From: Allosaccharopolyspora coralli
GTDB lineage: Bacteria > Actinomycetota > Actinomycetes > Mycobacteriales > Pseudonocardiaceae
Direction: 5' to 3'
NCBI RefSeq assembly: GCF_009664835.1
Contig: NZ_CP045929.1
Span: 1,178,001 to 1,242,000 of the forward strand
DNA: 64,000 nt
Of this stretch, positions 23,467-31,216 are shown in pieces. Below the pieces are notes generated by a model. That model searched no databases and was not told the origin of the DNA. It saw nothing but the letters and a program-made list of their open reading frames with translations. Position 1 is the first letter of the stretch. The number at the start of each line of letters is the position of its first letter. The position numbers and the translations under genes were made by a program.

Positions 23467-23952
23467 ATGACCAGTAATCCCACTGACTCGCAGGCCGCGC
23501 CGACGCTCGTCACCCTGCCCGAGGTGACGACAGCCGTTGTGCGCGGGTCACTGCCGGTGAGCGACTTGCCCGGCTTCTTCGACAGCGCGTTCGGCACGCT
23601 GGTGGAGACGGTCTCCGCGCAGCAGATCGGCATCGTAGGCGCGGCGTTCGCCCTGCACCACCGGCCGCCCACGGACACGGCGGATCTGGAGGTCGGATTC
23701 CCCACCGATCGCGCCGTCCGTCCCGAGGACGGCGTCGTGTCCAGTGGATTGCCCGCCGGCCGCGTTGCTCGGATGGTGCACGCGGGTGCCTACGACGGCC
23801 TCCCCGGCGCGTGGCACCGGCTCCAGACCTGGATCGAAGAGCAGGGTCTGACGCCGACCGCGCCCGTGTGGGAGGTCTATGTGACCGAACCGCGGCCGGA
23901 CATGGATCCTCGCGACCTGCGAACCGAGCTGCACTGGCCGCTCGCGGACTGA
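23467..23952 (+). CDS. GyrI-like small-molecule-binding domain protein
   Basis: A 161-residue stand-alone GyrI-like (SOUL/AraC-effector-binding) domain. The layout is typical: PEVTTAVVRGSLPVSDL at the N-terminus, then the duplicated strand-helix units ending VARMVHAGAYDGLPGAWHRL and PVWEVYVTEP. These domains bind hydrophobic small molecules, either as sensors fused to MerR/AraC HTH domains or alone as drug-sequestering or hydrolytic proteins; no HTH is present here. The ATG has GAGGAGG upstream. Single gene, divergent from DinB and convergent with the small exporter gene. Confidence 0.88.
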   Translation: MTSNPTDSQAAPTLVTLPEVTTAVVRGSLPVSDLPGFFDSAFGTLVETVSAQQIGIVGAAFALHHRPPTDTADLEVGFPTDRAVRPEDGVVSSGLPAGRVARMVHAGAYDGLPGAWHRLQTWIEEQGLTPTAPVWEVYVTEPRPDMDPRDLRTELHWPLAD

Positions 23953-24037
23953 CCACCACACGGTTGCGCGGACCAGGTCGCGTCGTGGGCGCTGAGGTTG
24001 TGCCTCAGCGCCCACCTGCCAGATCCGGGCGAGTTCG

Positions 24038-24574
24038 TCAGCCGGTGATCGCGGCGAGGATTCCGGTCGCGGCCGCGACGACGAGGCCGGTCCACAGGAC
24101 GATAGCGACCGCCTGCCAGAGAAGAACCCAGCCTTTGCCGACACCCGCGGCGACGAGCGTGGCGGCAGTGAGTTGGGTGGGGAGCGCGATGGGCGCGAGG
24201 AGGCTCGCTCCTGGCACTCCGAACCGGACGACCCAACCGCGGACTCGCTGCCGACGCTTCGCGGTCTTCGGGGGGTCGTCGTCCCTCTCGTCGGTGATCA
24301 CCGGGGTGGTCGAGTCCGCCGCTTCGACGGACGGACGGTGTGCGGCGGCTCGGACGCGCGAGCTCAGCAGTATGACGAGCACCACGCTGGCGAGGTTGCC
24401 CGTGACACCCGCCAGCCCAGCGACGAGGGGGTTGAGACCTGCGATGACGCCGAAGGCCGCCGACCCCTCTCCCTCGATGTAGGGGACGGTGCCCGCTGCG
24501 GCCACGAGTATCGGCTGCAGGAGGTCGGGCACGCCCGCGACGAAATCGTGGAATCCCTCGTACGGAGTGGACAT
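24038..24574 (-). CDS. Small multi-drug export family membrane protein
   Basis: A 178-residue membrane protein resembling the small multi-drug export family (PF06695): hydrophobic segments at LLQPILVAAAGTVPYIEGEG, FGVIAGLNPLVAGLAGV, a charged cytoplasmic loop (about residues 75-110), then VRFGVPGASLLAPIALPTQL and two more helices. The EGEG and PGASLLAP motifs are family-like. It is divergent from a TetR-type regulator across a 205-bp gap containing a perfect 28-bp palindrome, so it is probably the exporter controlled by that repressor. Substrate unknown. Confidence 0.83.
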   Translation of the reverse strand: MSTPYEGFHDFVAGVPDLLQPILVAAAGTVPYIEGEGSAAFGVIAGLNPLVAGLAGVTGNLASVVLVILLSSRVRAAAHRPSVEAADSTTPVITDERDDDPPKTAKRRQRVRGWVVRFGVPGASLLAPIALPTQLTAATLVAAGVGKGWVLLWQAVAIVLWTGLVVAAATGILAAITG

Positions 24575-24713
24575 AGGAGGCTCGTTTCCTGGAGGAAGTC
24601 GTTGCTTGACGGTGGCGAGGGCGCCGTCTCGCCTGGCGGGTGTTCCCTCGGTTCCCACGGAGGTAGTGCGGTTCGAGTACTAGTACGCTGTGCCATAGCG
24701 CTCAACGAGAGGC

Positions 24714-24741
24714 TAGCACACTGTGCTAGCACAGTGTGCTA
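24714..24741. promoter_or_regulatory. 28-bp perfect palindrome, likely TetR operator
   Basis: Half-site TAGCACACTGTGCT followed directly by its exact reverse complement. Each arm itself contains the short repeat AGCACA/TGTGCT, so two overlapping repressor sites are possible. It ends 38 bases before the TetR-type gene and lies in the shared promoter region with the exporter gene. Confidence 0.8.
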
Positions 24742-24779
24742 TCAAACCTGATCAAGCACGACACCGATGGGGAGTAGCT

Positions 24780-25424
24780 ATGGCCGCAACGCGTGAACGG
24801 ATCATCCACGCCGCGAGCGAGGTCCTCACGGAGGAACCGAACGCGCTTCCCAGCGTGCGCACGGTCGCCTCTCGCGCCGGTGTCGGAGCGAGCACGTTGC
24901 GCTATTACTTCCCGACCCAGCGCGAGCTTCTCGACGCGGTGCTCCAGCAGACCTTCGCGCAACGATTTCCCGACGGCGGCATCCGCGACGTGGCGGTCCC
25001 CGCGGCGGTCCGTCTCCGCAATTGCCTCGAGGGACTGCTGGCCCCCGTCGGGCGCGGTGAGCAGGCGCGCGAGGTGATGCGCGGCATCATGCGCACCTTC
25101 CTCGATCCGGCGCACGGGCAGGACGCGGCAGCAGCGATGGCGCGGATCAACGAGGCCGCCGGAGCGCGTGTCGTGTCGTGGCTCGAGGTTCTCGAAGAGC
25201 AGGGTGAGCTGCCACACGGTGACAATCGCCGAAGGGCGAACGTCCTGCTCACGGTGATCGACGGACTCTCGCTCGGACGGTCACTGCACGGCGGAGAACT
25301 CACGCCGGAGCAGGAATCCGCAGTGCTCGACGACATAGTCGGGGCCGTGCTCGGTGGGCAGCCGCAGGCCCAGGCCGGGAGCAGCGCGAGTGCTCACGTG
25401 TGTCCAGACGGTGGGCGTAGCTAA
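24780..25424 (+). CDS. TetR family transcriptional regulator
   Basis: A 214-residue TetR-type repressor. The N-terminal HTH spans about residues 3-55: ERIIHAASEVLTE, then VRTVASRAGVGASTLRYYFP, with the recognition helix at the end. The C-terminal helical domain (from about residue 70) would bind an inducer and form the dimer. GGGGAG is six bases before the ATG. It is divergent from the small multi-drug exporter, and a 28-bp palindrome lies between them, so autoregulation and control of the exporter are likely. The ligand is not predictable. Confidence 0.92.
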   Translation: MAATRERIIHAASEVLTEEPNALPSVRTVASRAGVGASTLRYYFPTQRELLDAVLQQTFAQRFPDGGIRDVAVPAAVRLRNCLEGLLAPVGRGEQAREVMRGIMRTFLDPAHGQDAAAAMARINEAAGARVVSWLEVLEEQGELPHGDNRRRANVLLTVIDGLSLGRSLHGGELTPEQESAVLDDIVGAVLGGQPQAQAGSSASAHVCPDGGRS

Positions 25425-25623
25425 CTGGTCCACGTTGGCAAGCGGGCCGAAATGCGCAAGATCGGCGACGTGGTGATCCGCAGCCTACGCTGTCCTCGAT
25501 GACCTGCTGGTACAGCCTGGACGTCCGGAAGGCTGACAGGTTGGGAATTCAGGTGTGTCGGGAATGCTTCGCGCAGCATCGTTCGCTCAACAACCGTAGA
25601 CGCGCTCTGGAGGGATGGCAGCC

Positions 25624-26064
25624 ATGTCCTACATCAGGCAGTTCGACCACGTCGGATTCACAGTCGCGGACCTCGACTCGGTGATGGCATTTTTCGTCGG
25701 ACTGGGGCTCGAGGTCGAGGGACGCACATTCGTGGAGGGCGAATTCATCGACACGGTCATCGGCATCCCGGACTCGAAGTCGGAGATCGTCATGTTGCGC
25801 CCGCCCGGCGGAGGAACCGGGATCGAGCTCGCGAGCTTCGTCAGGCCCGACCACGAGCCCGGGTCGCCCACCGCGATGGCCACCGAGCTGGGGATGCGCA
25901 ACGTGTGTTTCGAGGTCGGTGACCTTCAGTCGGCCGTCGACGGCCTGGTTGCGGACGGGTACGGGCTGGTCGGGGGTATCGGCCAGTACGAGAACACCTG
26001 GCGCATGGCCCACGTGCGCGGACCGGAGGGAATCGTCGTCTCGCTGACCGAGCGGATCGCCTGA
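25624..26064 (+). CDS. VOC (glyoxalase/bleomycin-resistance) family protein
   Basis: A 146-residue single VOC module protein: FDHVGFTVADLDSVMAFF with the first metal histidine at the N-terminus, then GTGIELASFVRP and MRNVCFEVGDLQSAVDGL, and the closing HVRGPEGIVVSLTERI with the last Glu. This composition suits a metal-dependent lyase, isomerase or epimerase (methylmalonyl-CoA epimerase-like), or a binding protein; no substrate can be assigned. GGAGGG ends nine bases before the chosen ATG; another ATG touches that sequence and is unlikely. Stand-alone gene. Confidence 0.87.
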   Translation: MSYIRQFDHVGFTVADLDSVMAFFVGLGLEVEGRTFVEGEFIDTVIGIPDSKSEIVMLRPPGGGTGIELASFVRPDHEPGSPTAMATELGMRNVCFEVGDLQSAVDGLVADGYGLVGGIGQYENTWRMAHVRGPEGIVVSLTERIA

Positions 26065-26282
26065 CCGCGGGTCAGGCCACCGCCGCGTCCAGGGCACCGT
26101 GGCTGTCGCACATCGGTGGAGGGCTGCGCGCGGTTCGCTCACACGATCGCCGATCAGTCGGGTTCGCGCCCTTTACTGACCAGGGTGTCTACAGGGGACG
26201 GACGGTGCTCGATGGAGCCACGGCCGACGCACTCGACACGTGGATACGGAGTTCGGGACGAGTGTGGAGGAGAGCGCCCCGA

Positions 26283-26314
26283 AGAAAGAAAACCCCAGGC
26301 CGTCGACCTGGGGT
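26283..26314 (-). terminator. Rho-independent terminator of tRNA-Lys
   Basis: On the minus strand an 8-bp stem ACCCCAGG/CCTGGGGT with a 7-base loop is followed by TTTTCTTTCT, immediately after the tRNA 3' end. Confidence 0.85.
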
Positions 26315-26318
26315 GATG

Positions 26319-26391
26319 TGCGCCAACAGGGACTCGAACCCCGAACCCACTGATTAAGAGTCAGTTGCTCTACCACTTGAGCTATTGGCGC
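26319..26391 (-). tRNA. tRNA-Lys (CTT)
   Basis: A 73-nt cloverleaf on the minus strand: acceptor GCGCCAA/TTGGCGC, D arm AGCTCAAGTGGTAGAGCA, anticodon arm ACTGA-CTCTTAA-TCAGT with anticodon CTT, T arm with GGTTCGAGTCC. The CCA end is not encoded. A terminator follows directly. Confidence 0.96.
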
Positions 26392-26713
26392 TAACCTGTC
26401 CTCCAGGGATTCCGATGGCCGGTCCACATAGCCCTGTTCCAGTTTCGGGGTGTTTCCCGGGGTCTCCCTGGCGACGTGCGAAACGTTAGCACAGCGTCCG
26501 CGGCGGCCCTGTCGGCGGGGTCGCTTCCGAGGAACGAGCTGCTGGGGAAGACAGTTGCACCGGGCAACCTCAGCGGTGTGTCGCACGTCTACGGGAGAAC
26601 AGGTGTCAACGGCTCACAGTTCGTGTACATCTGGATTTATGCACACTCGGTCGGGGCCTTACTGCGCTCCGTGCCGGAGCATGGCGGATCGACGGGAAAC
26701 GGACTGTGGCGCG
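26392..26713. other. Intergenic region without recognisable gene
   Basis: 322 bp between the tRNA-Lys start and the L,D-transpeptidase gene. It must hold both divergent promoters; I see no coding pattern, operator palindrome or repeat in it. Confidence 0.6.
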
Positions 26714-27898
26714 ATGAAGGTGCTGCGTAACTCTTCCAGGCGGGGTCGGACTACTCGTTGGTCCGCGCTCTGGCTGGTGGCGGGTGTGATGCTGGTCGCC
26801 GGGTGTGGCGGCGGGCCCACAGGAGAGGGCGCGGGCCCTGAGGCGCCGCCGCCCCGGGTGGAGTTCAGTCAGCCGGACGGGGCGCAGGGTGTCCCCCCGA
26901 CAGCGCCCGTCAACGCCACGGTCTCCAACGGCACGATCACCGAGGCCGTGATGGTCAACGACGACGGAAAGCAGGTCGACGGGGCGATCGCCGAGGACGG
27001 ACTCAGCTGGACTGCCGGCGAACCTCTGGGCTACGGCAAGGAGTACACGCTGACCGTCACCGCCGACGGCGGGAACGGTCCGGTGACCCAGCAGCGTGCG
27101 TTCACGACGGTGCAGCCCGACGCGCAGACTTACGTGTCGATGAACCCGCTCGACGGTCAGACCGTCGGGGTCGGTCAGCCGTTGGCGTTCTACTTCAGCG
27201 CCGACGCGCCCGCTCCGGACAAGGCGAAGGCCGAGGAGGCCATCAAGATCCACACCGAGCCGGCGGTGGACGGCGAGTTCTACTGGTTCGACGACCGCGA
27301 GGTGCACTGGCGCCCCCGCGAGTTCTGGCAGCCCGGTACGGAGATCACGATCAACGCGCAGGTCTACGGCAAGGACCTCGGTAACGGCGTGTGGGGCCAG
27401 GAGGACCGCTCGGCGACGGTCACGATCGGCGACTCGGTGATCCTGCGTGCCGACGGCGCGAGCCACCAGATGAGTGTCGAGGTCAACGGGCAGGTGCAGC
27501 GCACCATCCCGGTGTCGCTGGGCAAGCCGGAGTTCCCGTCGAACAACGGGACACACGTCGTCACCGAGCATCACGCGACCAAGCTGATGGACTCGTCCAC
27601 CTACGGTCTGCCCGTCGAGCAGGGCGGATACATGACCGAGGTGGACTGGGCCGTGCGGATCTCGAACGGCGGGGAGTTCCTGCACGCCGCGCCGTGGTCC
27701 GTGGCCGACCAGGGGCGCCGCAACGTCAGCCACGGGTGCATCAACATGAGCGACGCCGATGCCAAGTGGGTCTACGATTTGCTCAAGAAGGGCGACGTCG
27801 TCGAGATCACGAACTCGGGCGGTCCGGACCTGAGGTCGTGGGACGGGTTCGGTGACTGGCAGGTCCCGTGGGAGGAATGGGTGCAGGGCAACCGGTAA
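26714..27898 (+). CDS. L,D-transpeptidase lipoprotein
   Basis: A 394-residue cell-wall enzyme forming 3-3 cross-links in peptidoglycan. The N-terminus is a lipoprotein signal with lipobox LVAGC (Cys31). Two Ig-like domains (about residues 45-140 and 140-235) precede a YkuD catalytic domain with the conserved His334 (EFLHAAP) and SHGCINM (His340, Cys342 nucleophile). This architecture equals mycobacterial LdtMt2-type enzymes, which also cause beta-lactam tolerance. The start ATG follows closely the end of a non-coding leader. A hairpin terminator lies about 220 bp downstream. Single gene. Confidence 0.95.
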   Translation: MKVLRNSSRRGRTTRWSALWLVAGVMLVAGCGGGPTGEGAGPEAPPPRVEFSQPDGAQGVPPTAPVNATVSNGTITEAVMVNDDGKQVDGAIAEDGLSWTAGEPLGYGKEYTLTVTADGGNGPVTQQRAFTTVQPDAQTYVSMNPLDGQTVGVGQPLAFYFSADAPAPDKAKAEEAIKIHTEPAVDGEFYWFDDREVHWRPREFWQPGTEITINAQVYGKDLGNGVWGQEDRSATVTIGDSVILRADGASHQMSVEVNGQVQRTIPVSLGKPEFPSNNGTHVVTEHHATKLMDSSTYGLPVEQGGYMTEVDWAVRISNGGEFLHAAPWSVADQGRRNVSHGCINMSDADAKWVYDLLKKGDVVEITNSGGPDLRSWDGFGDWQVPWEEWVQGNR

Positions 27899-28118
27899 GC
27901 GGAGAGCGTGATGGTTCCGTCGTGGAACCTCACCTCGAGGCCGGCTGCGGGATGGTCGACATCGAGTAGCGCCCACGCCACGTCGACGCTGTCCTCGCCG
28001 GCCACACGGTAAGAACCCGCGGGTGGTTGGTCCGCGTAAGCAGCGGAAACACTGTCGGCGCACCCTCTCGACGCCTCACTCGCGCGCGGCCTCTGACCCG
28101 GACACTCGGCACGACGAA

Positions 28119-28148
28119 GGGCTCACCCCAACCAGGGTGAGCCCCTTT
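28119..28148 (+). terminator. Terminator upstream of copB
   Basis: A perfect 9-bp stem GGGCTCACC/GGTGAGCCC with an 8-base loop followed by CTTT. It probably ends the L,D-transpeptidase transcript; nothing else is encoded on the plus strand between the two. Confidence 0.75.
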
Positions 28149-28171
28149 GCGCTCCGAGCGCTCGACCTGAC

Positions 28172-28192
28172 GTATACCCCTAGGGGGTATAC
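28172..28192. promoter_or_regulatory. CsoR-type copper operator
   Basis: A palindrome TATACCCCTAGGGGGTATA (extended by one G/C pair) nine bases before the copB start. It fits the TATACCC-N4-GGGTATA pattern bound by the copper-sensing repressor CsoR in actinomycetes. Its position next to the ATG means it would cover the promoter. No csoR gene is in the window. Confidence 0.8.
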
Positions 28193-28201
28193 AGTCGAGT
28201 C

Positions 28202-30283
28202 ATGGACACAGGACACGAGCACGAGGGCACGACGTCGCCATCCGACGCCGAGGCCCACTCGGGCAACGGCGGGACGGGTCACGACCACTCGGAGCATGGT
28301 GGGCACGGCGACCACGTGGCGCAGTTTCGGCGGCTGTTCTGGATCATGCTGGTGCTCGCCGTGCCGGTGGTGGCGTTCAACGACATGTTCGCCATGCTCG
28401 TCGGGTACGGCCTGCCCGACGCGGCGTGGGTGTCGTGGGTGTCTCCGGTGCTCGGCACCGTCATCTACCTGTGGGGTGGTCGTCCGTTCCTGAGCGGCGG
28501 GCTCGGCGAGATCCGGTCGCGTCAGCCGGGCATGATGCTGCTGATCGGGCTGGCCATCACCGTCGCCTTCGTGTCCTCGTGGGCGGCGAGCCTGGGGCTC
28601 GTGGACCGTCAGCTGAACTTCTGGTGGGAACTCGCGCTCCTGGTCGTCATCATGCTGCTCGGTCACTGGATCGAGATGCGCTCCCTGGCGCGCACCACCT
28701 CCGCGCTGGACTCGCTGGCGGCGCTGCTGCCCGACGAGGCCGAGCGGATCGAAGGCGACGAGGTCGTCACCGTCGCGCCCACCGAGCTGGCACTCGGCGA
28801 CCTCGTGCTCGTCCGCCCCGGAGCCTCGGTGCCCGCCGACGGCCGGATCGTGGACGGGTCGGCGCACCTGGACGAGTCAATGGTCACCGGCGAGTCGCGT
28901 CCGGTCCGGCGCGAGATCGGCGAGCAGGTCGTCGCAGGCACGGTCGCAACCGACTCCGCCCTGCGGGTGGAGGTCACCGCGACCGGTGAGCAGACCGCGC
29001 TGGCCGGAATCCAGCGTCTCGTCACCGACGCGCAGAACTCGTCGTCCCGCGCCCAGCGACTCGCCGACACCGCCGCGGCGTGGCTGTTCTGGTTCGCGCT
29101 GAGCGCGGCGCTGATCACCGCCGTGGTCTGGAGCCTGCTGCAAGCACCCGACTCCGCGGTGGTGCGCACCATCACCGTGCTGGTGATCGCCTGCCCGCAC
29201 GCTCTGGGGCTGGCGATCCCGCTCGTCGTCTCCATCGCCACCGAACGTGCGGCCCGGGGTGGTGTGCTCGTCAAGGACCGGCTCGCGCTGGAGAGCATGC
29301 GCACCGTGGAGACCGTGCTGTTCGACAAGACCGGCACCCTGACGAGGGGTGAACCCGGCGTCACCAAGGTGGAGCCGGTCGCCGGGCGCACGGCCGACGA
29401 GGTGCTGGCGTTGGCCGCCGCCGCCGAGGCCGACAGCGAACACCCGTTGGCCACGGCGATCGTCGCGGCGGCGCGGGACCTCTCCGTCTCGCGGGCCGAC
29501 GACTTCACGTCCTCGCCGGCGGTAGGCGTCAGTGCCACCGTCGACGGCGTCCGGGTCCGCGTCGGTGGCCCGTACCTGCTCGAGGAACACGGCCTCGACG
29601 AACTGCCGGTCGCCCAGCCGTGGCGTGCCGAGGGCGCGATCATCCTGCACGTGCTCGCCGACGGTGAGGTCATCGGGGCGCTGCGGCTCGCCGACGAGGT
29701 CCGCCCCGAGTCCCACGAAGCGGTCGAGGCACTGCACACTCTCGGTATCCAGGTGGTGATGATCACCGGCGACGCCCGTGCCGTCGCCGACTCGGTCGCC
29801 GGCGAGCTCGGGATCGATCGTGTCTTCGCCGGGGTCCGGCCCGAGGACAAGTCCGCGAAGGTCGCCGACCTGCAAGCCGAGGGACACAAGGTCGCGATGG
29901 TCGGCGACGGCGTCAACGACGCCCCTGCGCTCGCCCGCGCCGATGTCGGCGTGGCGATCGGGGCGGGCACCGACGTGGCCGTCTCCTCGGCAGGGGTCAT
30001 CCTCGCCGGTTCCGACCCCCGCTCGATCCTGTCGGTGATCGAGTTGTCCCGTGCGGGCTACGGCAAGATGAAGCAGAACCTGTGGTGGGCCGCCGGGTAC
30101 AACCTCGTGTCGGTGCCGCTGGCCGCCGGCGTCCTGGCCGGTGTCGGGTTCGTGCTCCCGATGTCGGTCGGGGCGATCCTCATGTCGGCCTCGACCGTCG
30201 TCGTCGCCCTCAACGCCCAGCTGCTCCGGCGTCTCGACCTCACGCCCGAGGCGAGCACGCGGGCCGTCCTCGGCAGGGCATGA
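28202..30283 (+). CDS. copB: Copper-translocating P1B-type ATPase, CopB-like
   Basis: A 693-residue heavy-metal ATPase. Instead of a CxxC heavy-metal domain it has a His-rich N-terminus (HEHEG, GHDHSEHGGHGDH, residues 5-38). The sixth-helix metal motif is CPH (residues 331-333), the signature of the CopB/P1B-3 group that exports copper or silver. Other motifs: TGES (229-232), phosphorylation site DKTGT (Asp375), SEHPLATAI, and GDGVNDAPAL. Eight membrane helices are expected. A CsoR-like operator lies directly in front, so expression should be copper-induced. A strong bidirectional hairpin follows the stop. Confidence 0.94.
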   Translation: MDTGHEHEGTTSPSDAEAHSGNGGTGHDHSEHGGHGDHVAQFRRLFWIMLVLAVPVVAFNDMFAMLVGYGLPDAAWVSWVSPVLGTVIYLWGGRPFLSGGLGEIRSRQPGMMLLIGLAITVAFVSSWAASLGLVDRQLNFWWELALLVVIMLLGHWIEMRSLARTTSALDSLAALLPDEAERIEGDEVVTVAPTELALGDLVLVRPGASVPADGRIVDGSAHLDESMVTGESRPVRREIGEQVVAGTVATDSALRVEVTATGEQTALAGIQRLVTDAQNSSSRAQRLADTAAAWLFWFALSAALITAVVWSLLQAPDSAVVRTITVLVIACPHALGLAIPLVVSIATERAARGGVLVKDRLALESMRTVETVLFDKTGTLTRGEPGVTKVEPVAGRTADEVLALAAAAEADSEHPLATAIVAAARDLSVSRADDFTSSPAVGVSATVDGVRVRVGGPYLLEEHGLDELPVAQPWRAEGAIILHVLADGEVIGALRLADEVRPESHEAVEALHTLGIQVVMITGDARAVADSVAGELGIDRVFAGVRPEDKSAKVADLQAEGHKVAMVGDGVNDAPALARADVGVAIGAGTDVAVSSAGVILAGSDPRSILSVIELSRAGYGKMKQNLWWAAGYNLVSVPLAAGVLAGVGFVLPMSVGAILMSASTVVVALNAQLLRRLDLTPEASTRAVLGRA

Positions 30284-30300
30284 CCAGAACCACAGCGGAA

Positions 30301-30339
30301 AGAGCAGGGCCCCGAACCGAAGTTCGGGGCCCTGCTCTT
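30301..30339. terminator. Strong bidirectional terminator hairpin
   Basis: A 17-bp perfect stem AGAGCAGGGCCCCGAAC with loop CGAA and its full complement, between copB and the convergent tRNA-His. Confidence 0.85.
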
Positions 30340-30340
30340 C

Positions 30341-30416
30341 TGGGGTGAGTGACGGGATTCGAACCCGCGACTTCCTGGACCACAACCAGGTGCTCTACCT
30401 ACTGAGCTACACCCAC
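30341..30416 (-). tRNA. tRNA-His (GTG)
   Basis: Minus-strand cloverleaf: acceptor GTGGGTG/CACTCAC (one G-T pair), D arm AGCTCAGTAGGTAGAGC, anticodon arm CCTGG-TTGTGGT-CCAGG with anticodon GTG, T arm GGGTTCGAATCCC. A G precedes position 1 and faces discriminator C73, the tRNA-His identity pair; the 3' CCA is encoded. Confidence 0.96.
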
Positions 30417-30523
30417 CACGGTCCGAGTCGGCCTCGTTCGAGGTGACCCGGAGCGACGCTCATTATCCTAGCGTGCGGCGTCCAGCGCGTTGACACCGGT
30501 CCTGACGTGGGCGAACCGCCAGG

Positions 30524-31162
30524 TCACGAACTCTGGAGCGGAGTGCCGTCCGGCGCGAGGCCGTCCGCGGCGAGCAGTTCGGTCGCCACGGCGCGTGCCT
30601 GCTCACTCGTCGGGCCGGGGTCGGCCACGAACGCGGTGCGGCGGTAGTAGGCGAGCTCGCGGATCGACTCGCGAATGTCGGCCAGCGCGCGGTGCGCCAG
30701 CCCCTTCTCCGGCTGGCCGTAGTAGACCCGGGGGAACCAGCGGCGGCACAGCTCCTTGATCGACGACACGTCGACCATCCGGTAGTGCAGGTACCCGTCC
30801 AGCGTCGGCATGTCGCGGCTGATGAAGCCTCGGTCGGTGGCGATGGAGTTGCCCGCCAACGGAGCGGAGCGGCCCTCCGGGACGTGCTGCTTGACGTAGT
30901 CGAGGACCTGCTGCTCGGCCTCGGCCAGCGTCACCGTCGAGGTCCGCACCTCGTCGGTGAGGCCGGAGTTCTCGTGCATCGTGCGCACCACCTCCGGCAT
31001 CCCCTCCAACGCCGCCTCGTCGGCGTGGATCACGATGTCCACACCGTCACCGAGCACGTTGAGGTCCGCGTCGGTCACCAACGCGGCGATCTCGACCAGA
31101 GCGTCCTTGCCCAGGTCGAGGCCGGTCATTTCGCAGTCGATCCACACCAGACGGTCGTTCAC
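30524..31162 (-). CDS. orn: Oligoribonuclease
   Basis: A 212-residue DEDDh exonuclease that degrades 2-5 nt RNAs (including pGpG from c-di-GMP turnover) in the cytoplasm. The first motif is [11 protein letters not shown] (Asp9, Glu11); the active-site segments [11 protein letters not shown] and [11 protein letters not shown] provide the remaining acidic residues and histidine. Length is slightly above the ~180-200 usual, with a short C-terminal tail. It lies upstream of tRNA-His on the same strand and 54 bases after the acyl-CoA synthetase gene, but probably has its own promoter. Assignment is secure. Confidence 0.97.
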   Translation of the reverse strand: MNDRLVWIDCEMTGLDLGKDALVEIAALVTDADLNVLGDGVDIVIHADEAALEGMPEVVRTMHENSGLTDEVRTSTVTLAEAEQQVLDYVKQHVPEGRSAPLAGNSIATDRGFISRDMPTLDGYLHYRMVDVSSIKELCRRWFPRVYYGQPEKGLAHRALADIRESIRELAYYRRTAFVADPGPTSEQARAVATELLAADGLAPDGTPLQSS

Positions 31163-31216
31163 CCGCGCGAGCCTAACGCCGCCCCCGCCGGGGCCGCGCG
31201 GGGTGGGTGACGCTCC

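Noticed and set aside
24677-24686. GTACTAGTAC palindrome as a second operator
   Set aside because: Only 10 bp and unrelated to the 28-bp palindrome next to it; such short palindromes occur by chance.
25499-25684. Small plus-strand frame before the VOC gene
   Set aside because: No ribosome-binding site, no domain, and it overlaps the well-supported VOC start.
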